Positions 25,596 to 32,687 of a stretch of DNA of 60,854 nt are shown one piece after another. The translations under genes were made by a program, and so were the position numbers. Location: contig JAFZZM010000067.1 in the NCBI GenBank assembly GCA_017615755.1, positions 1 to 60,854 of the forward strand, read 5' to 3'. Under the pieces are notes generated by a model. That model was not told the origin of the DNA. It was given only the letters and a program-made list of their open reading frames with translations, and did no database searches. Positions within the stretch are counted from its first letter, which is position 1. Each line of letters starts with the position of its first letter. The stretch is from Clostridiales bacterium. GTDB lineage: Bacteria; Bacillota; Clostridia; Saccharofermentanales; Saccharofermentanaceae.

Positions 25596-25860
25596 GTTCT
25601 ATAAAAGCGATAAAAGTGTGAGTCTTATAGCACAAAAAACGAGGATCTGTGCTATAAGATTAGAGAAAAAGTGAATTTTATAGCACTCATGAAAGAGGGT
25701 TGTTCTATAAGACACACAAAATTTGGAGATTTATAGCACCGGGAGATGAAAAACGTGCTATAAGAAACGAGAAAATTCCGGTTTTATAGAACAGGAGACT
25801 CGAAATCGTGCTATAAATTGTTCAAAAAACGAGTTCTTATAGAACATGGAGTTTTGAAGG
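25596..25860. repeat. 53-bp tandem array, five units (GTGCTATAA arms)
   Basis: Units start at 25596, 25649, 25702, 25755 and 25808, all exactly 53 bp long. Each starts GT(G/T)CTATAA and has TTATAG(C/A)AC at unit positions 30-38. The inner spacers differ in sequence but not in length. Unit 2 has perfectly matched arms; in units 1, 3, 4 and 5 the third base differs between the arms. It fills most of the 454-bp gap between trmB and the next gene; the remainder holds a promoter and two copies of the dispersed word. Confidence 0.9.
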
Positions 25861-25920
25861 ATGCTAATCAAGGTAAAAGACTGAGGCGCCGCGGCAAGTT
25901 TTATTCTCAGAAAAACTTGC

Positions 25921-25949
25921 TTGTGAAAAGCACTTACCGCCTATATAAT
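25921..25949 (+). promoter_or_regulatory. Promoter of the zinc-ribbon protein gene
   Basis: TTGTGA, a 17-bp spacer and a perfect TATAAT. The inverted dispersed word AAAAGCACTT overlaps the spacer. Confidence 0.7.
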
Positions 25950-26007
25950 GGGTAATGTTAGAGATGACGCGAGGAGAACGCGTGTGTCTGATAAGGAGGA
26001 AAGGAAA

Positions 26008-26676
26008 ATGGCGCTTTTTGACCCGAAGAAGAACCAGATCAGTGCGCTGCAGAAGTCGATCGATGATAAGAATCGTGCGATCGGGGTGTACTATAACGAG
26101 ATCGGTATGCTGTACTACAAGCAGTACAAGGATATGAATGCGGATGTTTCCAAAGAGATCAATTCGCGTTGTGAGAATATTTCGACGTTATATGTCGAGA
26201 TCGAGGAGTGCCGTCTGCGTATCCTCTATGAGCGTGGCTTCAAGGAGTGCGCTTACTGTAAGAAGGAGAATCTTCTCGAGCATGCTTATTGTTCTGCATG
26301 CGGACAGAAGTTCCCGGAGTCGAATGATGTGTCTGTCGTGACCCGTGTGGATCCGGTTACACTTGGACCTGTCGGTTTGAAGGCCAATGATGTTCCGACC
26401 GTTCCGGCGATGGCTGTGGCTGCAACGGCAGCGGCAGTAGAAGAGGCACCTTCCGAATACAAGACGAATCCGCTGGATGAAACACCGGCAGAAACATCAC
26501 CGGAGGAAGAGCCGTATATGCTCGCAGGTGATGTGTGTGCGGAAGTGCCGGAGGATGTGGTCGTGGAAGAGGCGGCTGTTGAGGAAGCGGCTACTGAGGA
26601 AGCAGTTGCTGAAGAAGTTGCTGTTGAGGAAACGGCTGTTGAAGGACCAGCTCCCGAAGAAACCGAAAACACCTGA
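26008..26676 (+). CDS. Zinc-ribbon protein with helical N-terminus and acidic repeat tail
   Basis: Protein of 222 residues starting MALFDPKKNQISALQ. The start follows AAGGAGGAAAG; an in-frame ATG 60 bp earlier lies on the -10 box of the promoter and is rejected. Residues 10-80 look like a helical hairpin or coiled coil. A zinc ribbon follows (CAYCKKENLLEHAYCSACG, four cysteines, about 85-105). The last 85 residues are low-complexity Ala/Val/Glu repeats (VEEAATEEAVAEEVAV). No membrane segment. I do not recognise a named family; stand-alone zinc ribbons with disordered tails are common in Clostridia. A bidirectional terminator follows. Confidence 0.75.
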   Translation: MALFDPKKNQISALQKSIDDKNRAIGVYYNEIGMLYYKQYKDMNADVSKEINSRCENISTLYVEIEECRLRILYERGFKECAYCKKENLLEHAYCSACGQKFPESNDVSVVTRVDPVTLGPVGLKANDVPTVPAMAVAATAAAVEEAPSEYKTNPLDETPAETSPEEEPYMLAGDVCAEVPEDVVVEEAAVEEAATEEAVAEEVAVEETAVEGPAPEETENT

Positions 26677-26727
26677 GAAACAGTGCTTTTGAAGCGGTAA
26701 GATAAACGAAATAATGACAAAAAACAA

Positions 26728-26770
26728 GAGGCTCTGAAGGATGTTCGTCCATCAGAGCCTCAACATTTTT
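26728..26770. terminator. Terminator after the zinc-ribbon gene
   Basis: GAGGCTCTGA / TCAGAGCCTC pair perfectly around a 14-base loop, followed by AACATTTTT. Confidence 0.85.
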
Positions 26771-26828
26771 ATTATAACATATTTCGCGATTTGGCATCGT
26801 CTCGTGTGTTACCATTCTGTGAATCTTT

Positions 26829-26876
26829 GTTCACTATAATAAAGATGTGAACGAACAAGGGTTCACAAAAATGAAC
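26829..26876 (+). promoter_or_regulatory. hpf promoter region with repeated GTTCAC / GTGAAC elements
   Basis: A TATAAT box at 26835-26840 is flanked by GTTCAC at 26829, GTGAAC at 26847, GTTCAC at 26861 and TGAAC at 26872. The alternating inverted half-sites lie over the -10 box and the start of the transcript, where a repressor or activator could bind. The -35 box is poor. Confidence 0.4.
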
Positions 26877-26896
26877 AAGCGGAAGGAAGTGATTAT

Positions 26897-27436
26897 ATGA
26901 AGATCACGACACAGGGAAACGGTATCAAGATTGGCAAGCGCTTGGAGGAGAAAATTGCAAGTAAACTCGCAAAATTCGACAAGTATTTCGGACAGGAGGG
27001 TTCTTTTAACATCAAGATCCACCCGGAGAGAGAGCTTAAGAAGGTGGAGATCACATTAAAACTTCAGAATCATATTTTCCGAGCGGAGGCTCGCGACGAA
27101 GATATTTTGAACGCAGTAGATAGAACAGTGGACAAGCTGGAGTCCCAGATCAGAAAGCAGAAGACAAGAATCCAGCGGCAAAAGAAGGATTATCCGATTA
27201 TTAACGATTACCTCAACGATATTGTAGAGGAGGACTACGAAGAGGAAGACAACGAACCGACGATCATTAAGCGCAAGACGTTTGAACTCGTTCCGATGGA
27301 ATCGGAAGAGGCGATTTTGCAGATGGAGATGCTTGGACACAGCTTCCTGGTTTATCTGGATGCGCAAAGCGGGAATGTCTGTGTAGTTTATAAGCGCAAA
27401 GACGGTCAATATGGTCTAATAGAGCCTACCTATTAA
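26897..27436 (+). CDS. hpf: Ribosome hibernation promoting factor, long form
   Basis: Protein of 179 residues that binds the 30S subunit and causes 100S dimers in stationary phase. The N-terminal domain (ITTQGNGIKIGKRLEEKIASKLAKFDKYF, VEITLKLQNHIFRAEA, LYAAVD-like NAVDRTVDKLESQIRKQKTR) is the YfiA/HPF fold. The C-terminal domain (IIKRKTFELVPMESEEAILQMEMLGHSFLVYLDAQSGNVCVVYKRKDGQYGLIEP) is the dimerising tail found in long HPF. A good ribosome site (AAGGAAGTGA) precedes it. It stands alone, with its own promoter and a terminator. Confidence 0.95.
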   Translation: MKITTQGNGIKIGKRLEEKIASKLAKFDKYFGQEGSFNIKIHPERELKKVEITLKLQNHIFRAEARDEDILNAVDRTVDKLESQIRKQKTRIQRQKKDYPIINDYLNDIVEEDYEEEDNEPTIIKRKTFELVPMESEEAILQMEMLGHSFLVYLDAQSGNVCVVYKRKDGQYGLIEPTY

Positions 27437-27495
27437 TTCCTTCCAAGCGAAATTCCTTGTTCAAACTTTAAGCCGTCTTGGCGCAAGTAATTCGC

Positions 27496-27530
27496 GGGGG
27501 CTGCCACGTCGAGGTGGCGGCCCCCATCAT
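27496..27530 (+). terminator. Terminator of hpf
   Basis: GGGGGCTGCCAC / GTGGCGGCCCCC form a GC-rich stem with one mismatch, followed by ATCATTTT. Confidence 0.8.
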
Positions 27531-27544
27531 TTTGCAAAAAATAG

Positions 27545-27583
27545 GCGCCGCGGGATCTGTTCCCGTGGCGCTTGCTTTTTTTT
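27545..27583. terminator. Second hairpin with T runs on both strands
   Basis: GCGCCGCGGGA / TCCCGTGGCGC with a five-base loop, then TTGCTTTTTTTT on the plus strand and TATTTTTT on the minus strand. It probably ends the minus-strand gene at 27610-28077 and backs up the hpf terminator. Confidence 0.8.
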
Positions 27584-27609
27584 CTTTTCTTCTCTTTCTG
27601 CTGTTCCGA

Positions 27610-28077
27610 TTACTTCTTGTTGATCTGTTCATCCGCAAAAAGCACCGGATGCCGTTTGTTGTAGCAGACGATGGTGGCGCGGGATCCCTCGTGCAGCAGA
27701 TCTAGAGTGCGGTTGTCGAAGACGGGCATGGTCTCCATGACTTCGCCCGATTCGGAGCGGAACGTCACGGCGTTATAGTACAGGCCTGTTTCCTCGCTTG
27801 CACTGACCTCTCGCTTGTTGGTGACGATACCCGTGCAGACCTTGCACTGCCACGCGGGCATCTCGGTCAGGACCGTGTAGATCAGTACGACTGCCGAAAG
27901 GGAAAGCCCGAAAATCGTGAGCCACTTCTTCTGGATCGGGATCAGGAGAACGCCGATAACGAGGATGATCGCGCAGGCCACCCAGATAAAACTGCGCAGA
28001 TTCATGAGCCGGAAAATCTTCCGCTTCTCTTCTTTGGTCGCGTCACGGAACGTCAGTCCGCTTACGTCGATCTCCAT
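27610..28077 (-). CDS. Hypothetical membrane protein, 155 aa
   Basis: I do not recognise the family. Two membrane helices (about 29-47, FIWVACAIILVIGVLLIP; about 52-69, LTIFGLSLSAVVLIYTVLT) precede a soluble C-terminal domain. That domain is strand-rich (CTGIVTNKREVSASEETGLYYNAVTFRSESGEVMETMPVFDN, RATIVCYNKRHPVLFADEQ). The pattern of a variable helix pair plus a small beta domain with GS.R.TIVCYNK resembles DUF3592-like proteins, but I would not assign it. The gene has a promoter (TTGTCA-N18-TATCAT, 28109-28138) divergent from that of the GH43 gene. Confidence 0.7.
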   Translation of the reverse strand: MEIDVSGLTFRDATKEEKRKIFRLMNLRSFIWVACAIILVIGVLLIPIQKKWLTIFGLSLSAVVLIYTVLTEMPAWQCKVCTGIVTNKREVSASEETGLYYNAVTFRSESGEVMETMPVFDNRTLDLLHEGSRATIVCYNKRHPVLFADEQINKK

Positions 28078-28108
28078 ACCGCATCCTCCCCTGAAAACAC
28101 TTTATGAC

Positions 28109-28138
28109 ATGATAGCATACACCGCCCTGTTTTGACAA
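28109..28138 (-). promoter_or_regulatory. Promoter of the 155-aa membrane protein gene
   Basis: On the minus strand TTGTCA, an 18-bp spacer and TATCAT, about 30 bp before the ATG. Confidence 0.55.
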
Positions 28139-28160
28139 CGAAACGCGCCCGTTCGGGCGA

Positions 28161-28189
28161 TTGACCGCTCCTTGCTCGTGTTAGATAAT
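28161..28189 (+). promoter_or_regulatory. Promoter of the GH43 gene
   Basis: TTGACC, a 17-bp spacer and GATAAT. A copy of the dispersed word (AAAAGCACTTGG, 28221) lies in the leader. Confidence 0.6.
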
Positions 28190-28262
28190 AAGAGAAATGA
28201 GGCCGCCCTTTTTCTTTTTCAAAAGCACTTGGGCCAAGGTTTAAAGCGGGAGGATCAGACAG

Positions 28263-29915
28263 ATGAGTGACAAGTGTGTGGAGTGTGCGGGAACCGGCCG
28301 CGTGGGCGAAGGCAACGAGCGTGCCGGTGGTGTGTGCGTGAGTGAAGAGATAGTCCGTGGCAAAAACCCGATCCTGGGCATGGATTTTCCCGATCCGGAT
28401 GTGATCTTCGCAGACGGATGTTTCTACATGGTCAGCACGACGATGCATTTCTTCCCGGGCGGGCAGATCCTCCGAAGCTACGATCTCGTGCACTGGGAGC
28501 ACGCCGCGTATGTTTACGACACGCTTGATGGCACACCGGGCCAAAGGCTTGAGGGAGAGAATCATATCTATGGTAAAGGAATGTGGGCCGCATGCATCCG
28601 TCATCACAACGGCGAATTCTACGTTGCTTTTTCCTGTAACGATACACAGAAAACGTATCTGTTCCGCGCACCTTCGATCGAAGGCCCGTGGCGCAGAAAC
28701 ATCGTTGAAGGATATTTCTATTACGACCTGTCGATGCTTTTTGACGAGGAACGCGTGTACATGGTGCACGGGCATAAAGAGGTCTACATCACGGAGCTCA
28801 ATTCCGAGCTGACCGGACCGAAAGAGGGCGGACTGCACCGACTTCTCATCAGCGATAAGGATAACCCGATCCTCGGTTATGAAGGTTCGCATATCTATAA
28901 GATCAATGGTGAGTACTGGCTGTTCTCGATCCACTCACTTGCTACGGAGTGGCGACGTGTGGAAGCAGCTTTCCATGCAAAGTCACTTGAGGATGATTTC
29001 GTGGGTGGTGATGTGCTGAACTTCGCGCTTTCCGACAGGTCGGACGGATTCGCACAGGGCGGCGTGGTCGAAGGGCCGGAAGGAGTCTGGCATGCAGTAC
29101 TCTTCCGCGACAATGGTGCAGTCGGAAGAATTCCTGTCGTGACCGAGGTCGCCTGGATCGATGGAGATGCGGGAGTGGAACTGATCGCATCGGAAGAGTT
29201 TGAGACGACTAACTTAAGACCCGGATACGATTATAAACCTTTATATGGAAGTGATGATTTTTCTTCTTCGGAGAGAAAGGATTTCTGGCAGTTCAATCAC
29301 GAACCGGTCATGGAAAATGTCCGCTACGGAAACGGTGAGTTCGCCATAACTACCGATAAGGTATGTGACAAGATCACGTTTGCGCATAACACATTGACGC
29401 AGCGTATGCATCTTTCTTCGAGCACGGCGGAAGTCACGATCGATGCGGCGGATCTGAAAGATGGTGATGTCGCGGGACTCGCGGCGTTCCAGGGCGCGTA
29501 CTGCTATGTAGGCGTACAGCGCGACGGCGGGAAGTACTACGCGGTGTACGGCGAGGCGTCGAGTGAGGAAGCCAAGCCGGGCGATCCGGGCGACAACGGA
29601 GAAGATGCCGACAGGGCTTCGGCCACCGCGGACGAGTCGACGCCGGAGGACCCGGAGATCCGCGAGCGGGTCGAACTGGATGTGAAAGAGGGCGAAGCGC
29701 CGAAGCTGCGTGTCCGCCTCTCCGCAAGATTCGGAAGTAAAGACGAGGCGGAGTGCTTCTGGAAAAGAGGGGACGAATGGATGAAGATCGGACCGACACA
29801 CCCGCTTTCTTTCCGGCTGGATCACTTTACGGGATGCCGATTCGCATTGTTTGCCTGCGCTAAATGCGAGGCCGGAGGCACCGGCCGATTCACCGAGTTT
29901 GTTTACGAAAACTAA
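28263..29915 (+). CDS. Glycoside hydrolase family 43 protein (beta-xylosidase / arabinofuranosidase type)
   Basis: Predicted cytosolic enzyme of 550 residues. The five-blade propeller starts at NPILGMDFPDPDVIFADGCFYMVSTTM, where DFPDPDV holds the catalytic base Asp. EGSHIYKINGEYWLF includes the general acid Glu, and GMWAACIRHHNGEFYVAFS carries the family motif between them. Residues from about 330 form a C-terminal beta-sandwich as in GH43 xylosidases (DFWQFNHEPVMENVRYGNGEF, RMHLSSSTAEVTI). A charged low-complexity insert (about 440-470) interrupts it. The first 36 residues contain two CxxC-like cysteine pairs and are not part of the family fold; a GTG start at about 28338 is an alternative, but GGGAGGATC favours the ATG. 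No signal peptide. Confidence 0.88.
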   Translation: MSDKCVECAGTGRVGEGNERAGGVCVSEEIVRGKNPILGMDFPDPDVIFADGCFYMVSTTMHFFPGGQILRSYDLVHWEHAAYVYDTLDGTPGQRLEGENHIYGKGMWAACIRHHNGEFYVAFSCNDTQKTYLFRAPSIEGPWRRNIVEGYFYYDLSMLFDEERVYMVHGHKEVYITELNSELTGPKEGGLHRLLISDKDNPILGYEGSHIYKINGEYWLFSIHSLATEWRRVEAAFHAKSLEDDFVGGDVLNFALSDRSDGFAQGGVVEGPEGVWHAVLFRDNGAVGRIPVVTEVAWIDGDAGVELIASEEFETTNLRPGYDYKPLYGSDDFSSSERKDFWQFNHEPVMENVRYGNGEFAITTDKVCDKITFAHNTLTQRMHLSSSTAEVTIDAADLKDGDVAGLAAFQGAYCYVGVQRDGGKYYAVYGEASSEEAKPGDPGDNGEDADRASATADESTPEDPEIRERVELDVKEGEAPKLRVRLSARFGSKDEAECFWKRGDEWMKIGPTHPLSFRLDHFTGCRFALFACAKCEAGGTGRFTEFVYEN

Positions 29916-29935
29916 CTTTTCCTTCTAGAATGTCA

Positions 29936-29950
29936 GAATTGTCACAATTC
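29936..29950. promoter_or_regulatory. Perfect palindrome GAATTGTCACAATTC
   Basis: A 7+1+7 inverted repeat 57 bp before the LRR gene, close to where its promoter should be. It looks like a dimeric regulator site; no regulator is assigned. Confidence 0.4.
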
Positions 29951-30006
29951 GTTGATTTTCTTTGTGATACCATAGGAGCATGCAAAGATAGGAGGGCAAA
30001 AAAACA

Positions 30007-32076
30007 ATGAAACGAATTTTATTACGAGGAGCGTTGGCTACAACAGCTACGGTCCTCGCTTTGAGCGCGTCCGCAGGAGCGCTTTTGGCGGAGGAGACAG
30101 ATGTCGCGATAGATGAGACAAACTTTCCGGATGATATGTTCCGAAGCTATGTGGCATCCGTAATAGACAAAGATCATGACGGAGTATTGCAGAGCAGCGA
30201 GGCCAATGCGGTGCATACGATCGAACTGCCGGAAAAGCACCTCAAGACGGTCGAGGGCATCCGCTTTTTCCCGAATCTTTCGACACTGAATGTTACGGCG
30301 AATGACATCATGTCGCTGGATCTCAGCAATAATCCGAAACTTGAGAATGTGTACTGCATGGCCAACAACATGGCGACTATTGATGTGACGATGTGCCCGG
30401 AACTGACTTCGCTGGTCTGCTCGGAAAATGCGCTCATCAAGCTGGATCTGACACACAATCCGAAGCTTCATGATGTAGCCTGCAACGATAACGAGATCAA
30501 GGAACTGGATCTTTCGCAGAACCCTGAACTGGCCGAGATCGACTGTTCCTCGAACCGCCTCAAAAAACTGGATCTTTCCAACAATCCGAAAATGTCGGGG
30601 CTGCTTTGTGCAGATAACAAATTGACGGAGCTGGATCTTTCCGGTGCGCCGGAAATGGAGTCGCTGTATGCATCTTCCAATCCGCTCGGAACGCTGGATG
30701 TATCGAAGAATCCGAAGCTTGATATGCTGGTCGTGGAGGCCTGCGAACTCAAATCCCTGGATGTTTCGAAGAACCCGGAACTGACTCTTCTCGCATGTAC
30801 CGCAAACGAGATCGCGGAACTGGATCTGAAGAATAATACGATGCTCACGGCATTGCGCTGCGAGGAGAACAAATTGTCTTCGCTGGATCTGTCCGAGAAC
30901 ACCAAGATCGATCTTCTGTTTGTTTCCGATAACGATCTGAAAGAACTCGACCTGTCGGCCCTTCCGGAACTTGATGCTTTGGACTGCAAAGGCAATCAGC
31001 TGACTTCGCTGGATCTTTCAAACAATACGAATTTGAGGGAACTGGTCTGCTCCGAGAATAAGCTTGCTGAGTTAGACTTGAAATACACACAGGGATTAGT
31101 GCTTTTGGAGTGCGAGCATAACGATTTCAAAGAACTCAACATCTCGTTTACTCCGAACATCATTTTCGTATACTTTAATGCTGAGCCGGAGAAGAAAGGC
31201 GACATACTCATATATCATTATGAAGCGGAGACTTTCGAATATGAGTTCGTTGTGAGCGCGGATGTCACAATGATCACTGACGATCAGCCGGGCGATCCGG
31301 GCGAGGATCCGACAGATCCGGATCCGGAAGACCATACTTTCGGTGCATTTATCGAGAGACTGTATGAGATCGCACTTGGCCGTGAGTCGGAAGAAGCAGG
31401 CAAGAAGTACTGGATGGACGAGATCCAGAGTGGCAGAAAGAACGGTGCGGATTGTGCGCGTTTCTTCCTGACCGGTGAAGAATTCGTAAACCGTAAGCTC
31501 TCTGATGAGCAGTTAGTCGATACACTTTATCGTACTTTCTTCGACCGTGATGGTGAAGAAAACGGTAAGCAGTACTGGCTGGGCCGCCTCAAGGCAGGCG
31601 CAAGCCACAACGAGATCATTGACGGCTTCATCGATTCCACCGAGTGGTGCAATGTCTGCGCACGCTACGCCGTAAAGTCCGGCGCACCGACAGCCAAAGC
31701 GGAGATCCCTTCCGCGCCGGCATCTAATTTTGTTGCTGCTTTGTACTTGAACTGCCTCAACCGTGAGGCGGACGAAGAAGGATTGTATTTCTGGGGCTTA
31801 GCTCTGACTAACCTTGAGCAGACAGGATGCAGTACCGCGAAGCATTTCTTTACAAGTGAAGAGTTCCGCAATCTTAATCTGACGGACGACGATTATGTCA
31901 CCAGATTGTACAAGACCTTCATGCGCAGAGAGCCGGAAGCTTCCGAAGTTGCTTACTGGACAGGCGAGATCAGCAAGGGCGCGCAGACCAGAGACAGCGT
32001 CATCGCATTCTTCGGCCAGTCGGAAGAATTCACCAATATCTGCAACAAGTATGGTATTGAACGCGGAACGATGTGA
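30007..32076 (+). CDS. Secreted leucine-rich-repeat protein with C-terminal DUF4214 repeats
   Basis: Exported protein of 689 residues. A signal peptide covers about 1-29 (ASAGALLAEE). An EF-hand-like loop, DKDHDGVLQSSEA, lies at about 58-70. About 14 leucine-rich repeats of 20-21 residues follow (LDLSNNPKLENVYCMANNM and the like; about 95-400). After a Pro/Asp/Gly linker come about four DUF4214 repeats (FIERLYEIALGRESEEAGKKYW, TLYRTFFDRDGEENGKQYW, LYLNCLNREADEEGLYFW, RLYKTFMRREPEASEVAYW). The end NICNKYGIERGTM matches the end of the subtilase at 218-2263. GGAGGGC precedes the start. Surface adhesion or a matrix role is likely; the ligand is unknown. Confidence 0.9.
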   Translation: MKRILLRGALATTATVLALSASAGALLAEETDVAIDETNFPDDMFRSYVASVIDKDHDGVLQSSEANAVHTIELPEKHLKTVEGIRFFPNLSTLNVTANDIMSLDLSNNPKLENVYCMANNMATIDVTMCPELTSLVCSENALIKLDLTHNPKLHDVACNDNEIKELDLSQNPELAEIDCSSNRLKKLDLSNNPKMSGLLCADNKLTELDLSGAPEMESLYASSNPLGTLDVSKNPKLDMLVVEACELKSLDVSKNPELTLLACTANEIAELDLKNNTMLTALRCEENKLSSLDLSENTKIDLLFVSDNDLKELDLSALPELDALDCKGNQLTSLDLSNNTNLRELVCSENKLAELDLKYTQGLVLLECEHNDFKELNISFTPNIIFVYFNAEPEKKGDILIYHYEAETFEYEFVVSADVTMITDDQPGDPGEDPTDPDPEDHTFGAFIERLYEIALGRESEEAGKKYWMDEIQSGRKNGADCARFFLTGEEFVNRKLSDEQLVDTLYRTFFDRDGEENGKQYWLGRLKAGASHNEIIDGFIDSTEWCNVCARYAVKSGAPTAKAEIPSAPASNFVAALYLNCLNREADEEGLYFWGLALTNLEQTGCSTAKHFFTSEEFRNLNLTDDDYVTRLYKTFMRREPEASEVAYWTGEISKGAQTRDSVIAFFGQSEEFTNICNKYGIERGTM

Positions 32077-32099
32077 GTAAATAACAAAGCTGGATGATG

Positions 32100-32135
32100 A
32101 GGAGGATCGCCCGAAGGGGTGGTCCTCCTTTTTTA
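32100..32135 (+). terminator. Terminator of the LRR gene
   Basis: AGGAGGA / TCCTCCT with T6 following. The loop CCGAAGGGGTGG resembles the loop of the 62-bp repeats and lies 60 bp before the loop of the first unit. Confidence 0.85.
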
Positions 32136-32153
32136 CTTTCAGGGAAACAGTTT

Positions 32154-32395
32154 GTCTCCAAAACTGTTTCCCGGGCGGGTGGTTTTGGAAACAGAAATGG
32201 ATACAAATGGCGAAAGTCTCCAAAACTGTTTCCCAAGCGGGTGCTTTTGGAGACAGAAATGGATACAAATGGCGAAAGTCTCCAAAACTGTTTCCCAAGA
32301 GGGTGGTTTTGGAGACAGAAATGGATACAAACGGCGAAAGTCTCCAAAACTGTTTCCCAAGAGGGTGGTTTGAGAAACAGAAATGGAGACTTTTG
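32154..32395. repeat. 62-bp tandem array, four units (GTCTCCAAAA arms)
   Basis: The GGGTG loop recurs at 62-bp steps (T at 32180, 32242, 32304 and 32366). Each unit reads GTCTCCAAAAC, GTTTCC, loop, TTTTGGA(A/G)AC, then GGATAC or GGAGAC. In units 2 and 3 the stem GTCTCCAAAA / TTTTGGAGAC is perfect. In unit 4 the order is nested, with the GTCTCC and GGAGAC arms outermost. Unit 2 contains GGTGCTTTTGG, close to the dispersed word. The rest of the gap to the next gene has one exact copy of the word, a promoter and nothing else I can identify. Confidence 0.9.
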
Positions 32396-32410
32396 ATTTG
32401 GGGGGCGTCG

Positions 32411-32424
32411 CCAAAAGCACTTGC
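32411..32424 (-). repeat. Dispersed word GCAAGTGCTTTTGG, exact inverted copy
   Basis: CCAAAAGCACTTGC on the plus strand, just after the 62-bp array. Confidence 0.8.
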
Positions 32425-32583
32425 CCGGCGCGCCGCCGCAACGTTCCTTTAAAACGTCGCTGATCCTTTATTTTGTAAGGGAAAAGCGACTTTTGCGGGT
32501 GCTTTTTGAACAAAGAGAGGGGGCGGGGAAGGGGGATGAGTTATGCGTTCGGACGAAAATGCGAAATCGGTTGAGATCAGGGG

Positions 32584-32611
32584 TTCTCATTCATAGGGGG
32601 CGTGCTATAAT
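32584..32611 (+). promoter_or_regulatory. Promoter of the exopolysaccharide synthase gene
   Basis: TTCTCA, a 16-bp spacer and a perfect TATAAT, about 75 bp before the ATG. Confidence 0.55.
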
Positions 32612-32687
32612 CGGCAACGGATGACAGTATTGGTTGCGCGCGGGAGATGCGTGCATTTGACAGCTTTTGGGGAGACTTTTATTTCAC

